Below are positions 62,029-64,000 of a stretch of 64,000 bases of DNA, in pieces. Below the pieces are notes generated by a model that was not told where the DNA came from, made no database searches, and saw only the letters and a program-made list of their open reading frames with translations. Origin of the DNA: Delphinus delphis (Eukaryota > Chordata > Mammalia > Artiodactyla > Delphinidae); the NCBI RefSeq assembly GCF_949987515.2, contig NC_082693.1:14752994-14816993 (forward strand), in the 5' to 3' direction. How positions within the stretch are numbered: position 1 is the stretch's first letter; every line of letters starts with the position of its first letter. The position numbers were made by a program, and so were the translations under genes.

Positions 62029-62328
62029 TGAAAACAAACTTATGGTTACCAAAGGGGAAACATGGGCAGGGGGATAAATCAGGAGCTTGGGCTGAACATA
62101 CACATACTACTATATATAAGATAGATAACCACCAAGGACCTACTGTATAGCACAGCAAACTCTACCCAATATTCTGTAATAACCTATATGAGAAAAGAAT
62201 CTAAAAAGGAATGAATATATGTATATGTATAACTGAATCACTTTGCTGTACACCTGAAACTAAGAAAACATTGTAAATCTACTATACTCCAATAAAATTA
62301 AAATGAAAAAATGTAACTAAAAAAAAAA
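62029..62328 (+). mobile_element. 5'-truncated L1 3' end, sense
   Basis: This is an L1 3'UTR fragment ('ggttaccaaaggggaaacat', 'aagatagataaccaccaagg', 'ttgctgtacacctgaaacta') ending in 'actccaataaaattaaaat' and an A-tail. A perfect 14-bp target duplication, AAAAAGTTAATGTG, flanks it at 62015-62028 and 62329-62342. It is the same 3'UTR type as the tail at 38272. Confidence 0.95.
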
Positions 62329-62342
62329 AAAAAGTTAATGTG

Positions 62343-64000
62343 AAAGTGTGTGTGAGGAGGGGGGTGTTTAGAGCTTCAGTAAGGAAATACATGTATATCT
62401 TTTTATGCTAATGGATGGGCAGTTGGTCTCCTTCCCAGAAGTTGCAGGAAACTCTCAGAAGAAAGTTGATAGCACCTGTATTAGGGAGTCTTGGCTATAG
62501 TCAGATAAGAAAAGTGAAGATAAGTTTTCAAATGTTTTCACTTTAAAATAATCTTTATGCCAAAACTGTGATCCCTTCACCACTTTATATGAGTGTTTTA
62601 CTAGTAATATAGATGTGCTCTAGAGAACAAAAGTCTGAAAAGCATTTCAAGAATGACCAATAAGTTGCTAGAAACTTAAGGAATAATGAAATCTAGATAA
62701 GCAAAGAGGAGGAGACAGTGAGAGGTTTTCATCCGAAGAGAATTCTGTTTCTCCCAGAGTGAGAAAATAGAATCCTTCTGGAGGAGCAGGTGTTTTGAAC
62801 AAGGACTTCTCTGTTCTACAGTCGTCAGCTATCACTTCAATGAAGATGATTGCCCTGTCCTTTTTTCCAATTCCAAAGTTACTCTAGAGCCCATGTCTTT
62901 ACTTTCAACTACCTTCTGGATTTAGATGACACATAGTTCGAACAGTATTAGGAAGCTGTTTGTGACCTGCAAAGTGGTGGAAGTAGAAGTCAGTTTGCAA
63001 GATTAAAGAGTAATTGAGAATTATTTGCAGAAGTTATCTACACTTTAAAGAAATTTGGCAGTAATGAGGAGGTAAAAATAAATTAAATAAATAAATAAAT
63101 AAGATACTATCTTAAGGGGATAGAATGGAAGAGGAGATTTTACTGGAATATTAAATAGAAACAAAACATCCTAAAGAAAAGACAAAAGCATCTTTAGAGT
63201 GGAGGATATTAAATATATAAAAGAGAGGGGCTTTAAATTGCTGGAACTGGAAACCAGTGATGGAAGGATCACATGTGAAGAAGTAAGATGCAGTAAAAAG
63301 CAGTGATACTTATGTATCAAGAGGTGTAAAGGGATAGAGAAGAATGCATAAAAAAACTAGATTTAAGGTGTACAGTAGCATAATTAAAGAATCTCAAATG
63401 GGCCTTAATCTTTTCAGTATGGTAGGCAATATGGTCAACAGATTGAGAAGGATTGTATGAAGTTGGAGACTAGGAGAAACTGGAAAAAGGGTTACATTAG
63501 CTGTCAAATTGAAGATACAGGTATAAAGTCTACTTAAAAGAAGCCATAGTTCTTGTTGGCTTACAATATGGATGAGAAGTTTAACTCAGAGACACTTAAT
63601 GTTTGGGTTCAAGGAGAAAAATGATAATTTCAGATTTAGACATGCTGAATTTGAAGCAATAATGAGACAACCAAAAGGTAACATGAAGCAAATAGTAGGA
63701 GATATCACACCAAAGCACAGGAGAGGAGTAATAGCTAGAAACTGGATTATGGAGTCTTTCATGTAATCCGCAAAGATGACTATAGTGAAATAATGAATGC
63801 ATGCATGCCCCAAACAGCATAGGGGACACAGTCCTGGAAACAGAAAATTCAAATGAATTAAAATAAACTGGTGTCTTTAGAGATATTTTCCTGCCATCTT
63901 ATATTGGCAATGCTCTCCCCTTCTTGTCAAAGCCTTTATAGCCATGATTTTGCCTGTGGCCATATTTTCTTCTAGCTTCAATTCATATTATTTCAGTTAA
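62343..64000. other. Non-coding stretch to the right edge
   Basis: No gene was seen here. A TAAA tetranucleotide run lies at about 63080-63105. The part at 63460-63850 recalls the unnamed old repeat also suspected at 49600-49920 ('gatttagacatgctgaattt', 'gaagcaataatgagacaacc'). The overlapping ORFs at 63572-63852 are shadows of that repeat. Confidence 0.4.

Noticed and set aside
1..64000. CRISPR arrays, bacterial operons, phage or plasmid genes
   Set aside because: None is present. The regular repeats are microsatellites or interspersed retroelements, and the whole window has mammalian repeat content.

Overview
The window is mammalian nuclear DNA, almost certainly from a cetacean or a close cetartiodactyl relative. 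It is AT-rich, intron- and repeat-dominated, and lacks operons or long intact ORFs. It carries six tRNA-derived SINEs of the CHR type (Cetacea-Hippopotamus-Ruminant), most of them in the form with the GC-rich body and A-tail that is abundant in whales and dolphins. No BovB, the hallmark of ruminants, was recognised. The species cannot be fixed from the sequence alone.

Layout. 1-215: the end of an antisense L1 entering from the left. 2447-7128: an ancient hAT-type DNA transposon with decayed inverted ends and an 8-bp target duplication. It was split by an L1 (about 3835-6965), which was itself hit by a CHR SINE. 9072-9418, 13230-13960 and 15630-16560: L1 tails and a degraded older L1. 16560-25450: mostly single-copy DNA with one antisense CHR SINE (23188-23371). 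About 25450-26750: old antisense L1. About 28085-35317: a near full-length sense L1 with 5'UTR, ORF1, ORF2 and 3'UTR, all reading frames broken. 36046-36231 and 38272-39145: antisense L1 tails, the second joined to a CHR SINE. 44397-44886: an antisense MLT1-like LTR. 46135-48800: a 5'-truncated antisense L1.

The only credible host protein-coding signal is on the plus strand from 50621 to about 60583. Four exons have GT-AG borders whose phases fit each other exactly (50621-51367, 56102-56163, 59744-59901, 60567-60583). Together they encode a predicted 300-residue, hydrophilic, Ser/Asn-rich protein that I do not recognise. The start codon has a strong Kozak context and the frame is open through all three splice junctions. 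One alternative is that the first exon once read in another frame at its 5' end. Intron 1 is filled by an old L1 carrying three CHR SINEs in both orientations; intron 2 holds a MIR interrupted by an L1 tail.

There are no RNA genes apart from the tRNA-derived SINEs, no CRISPR arrays and no bacterial elements. The rest is single-copy or unrecognisably decayed DNA.
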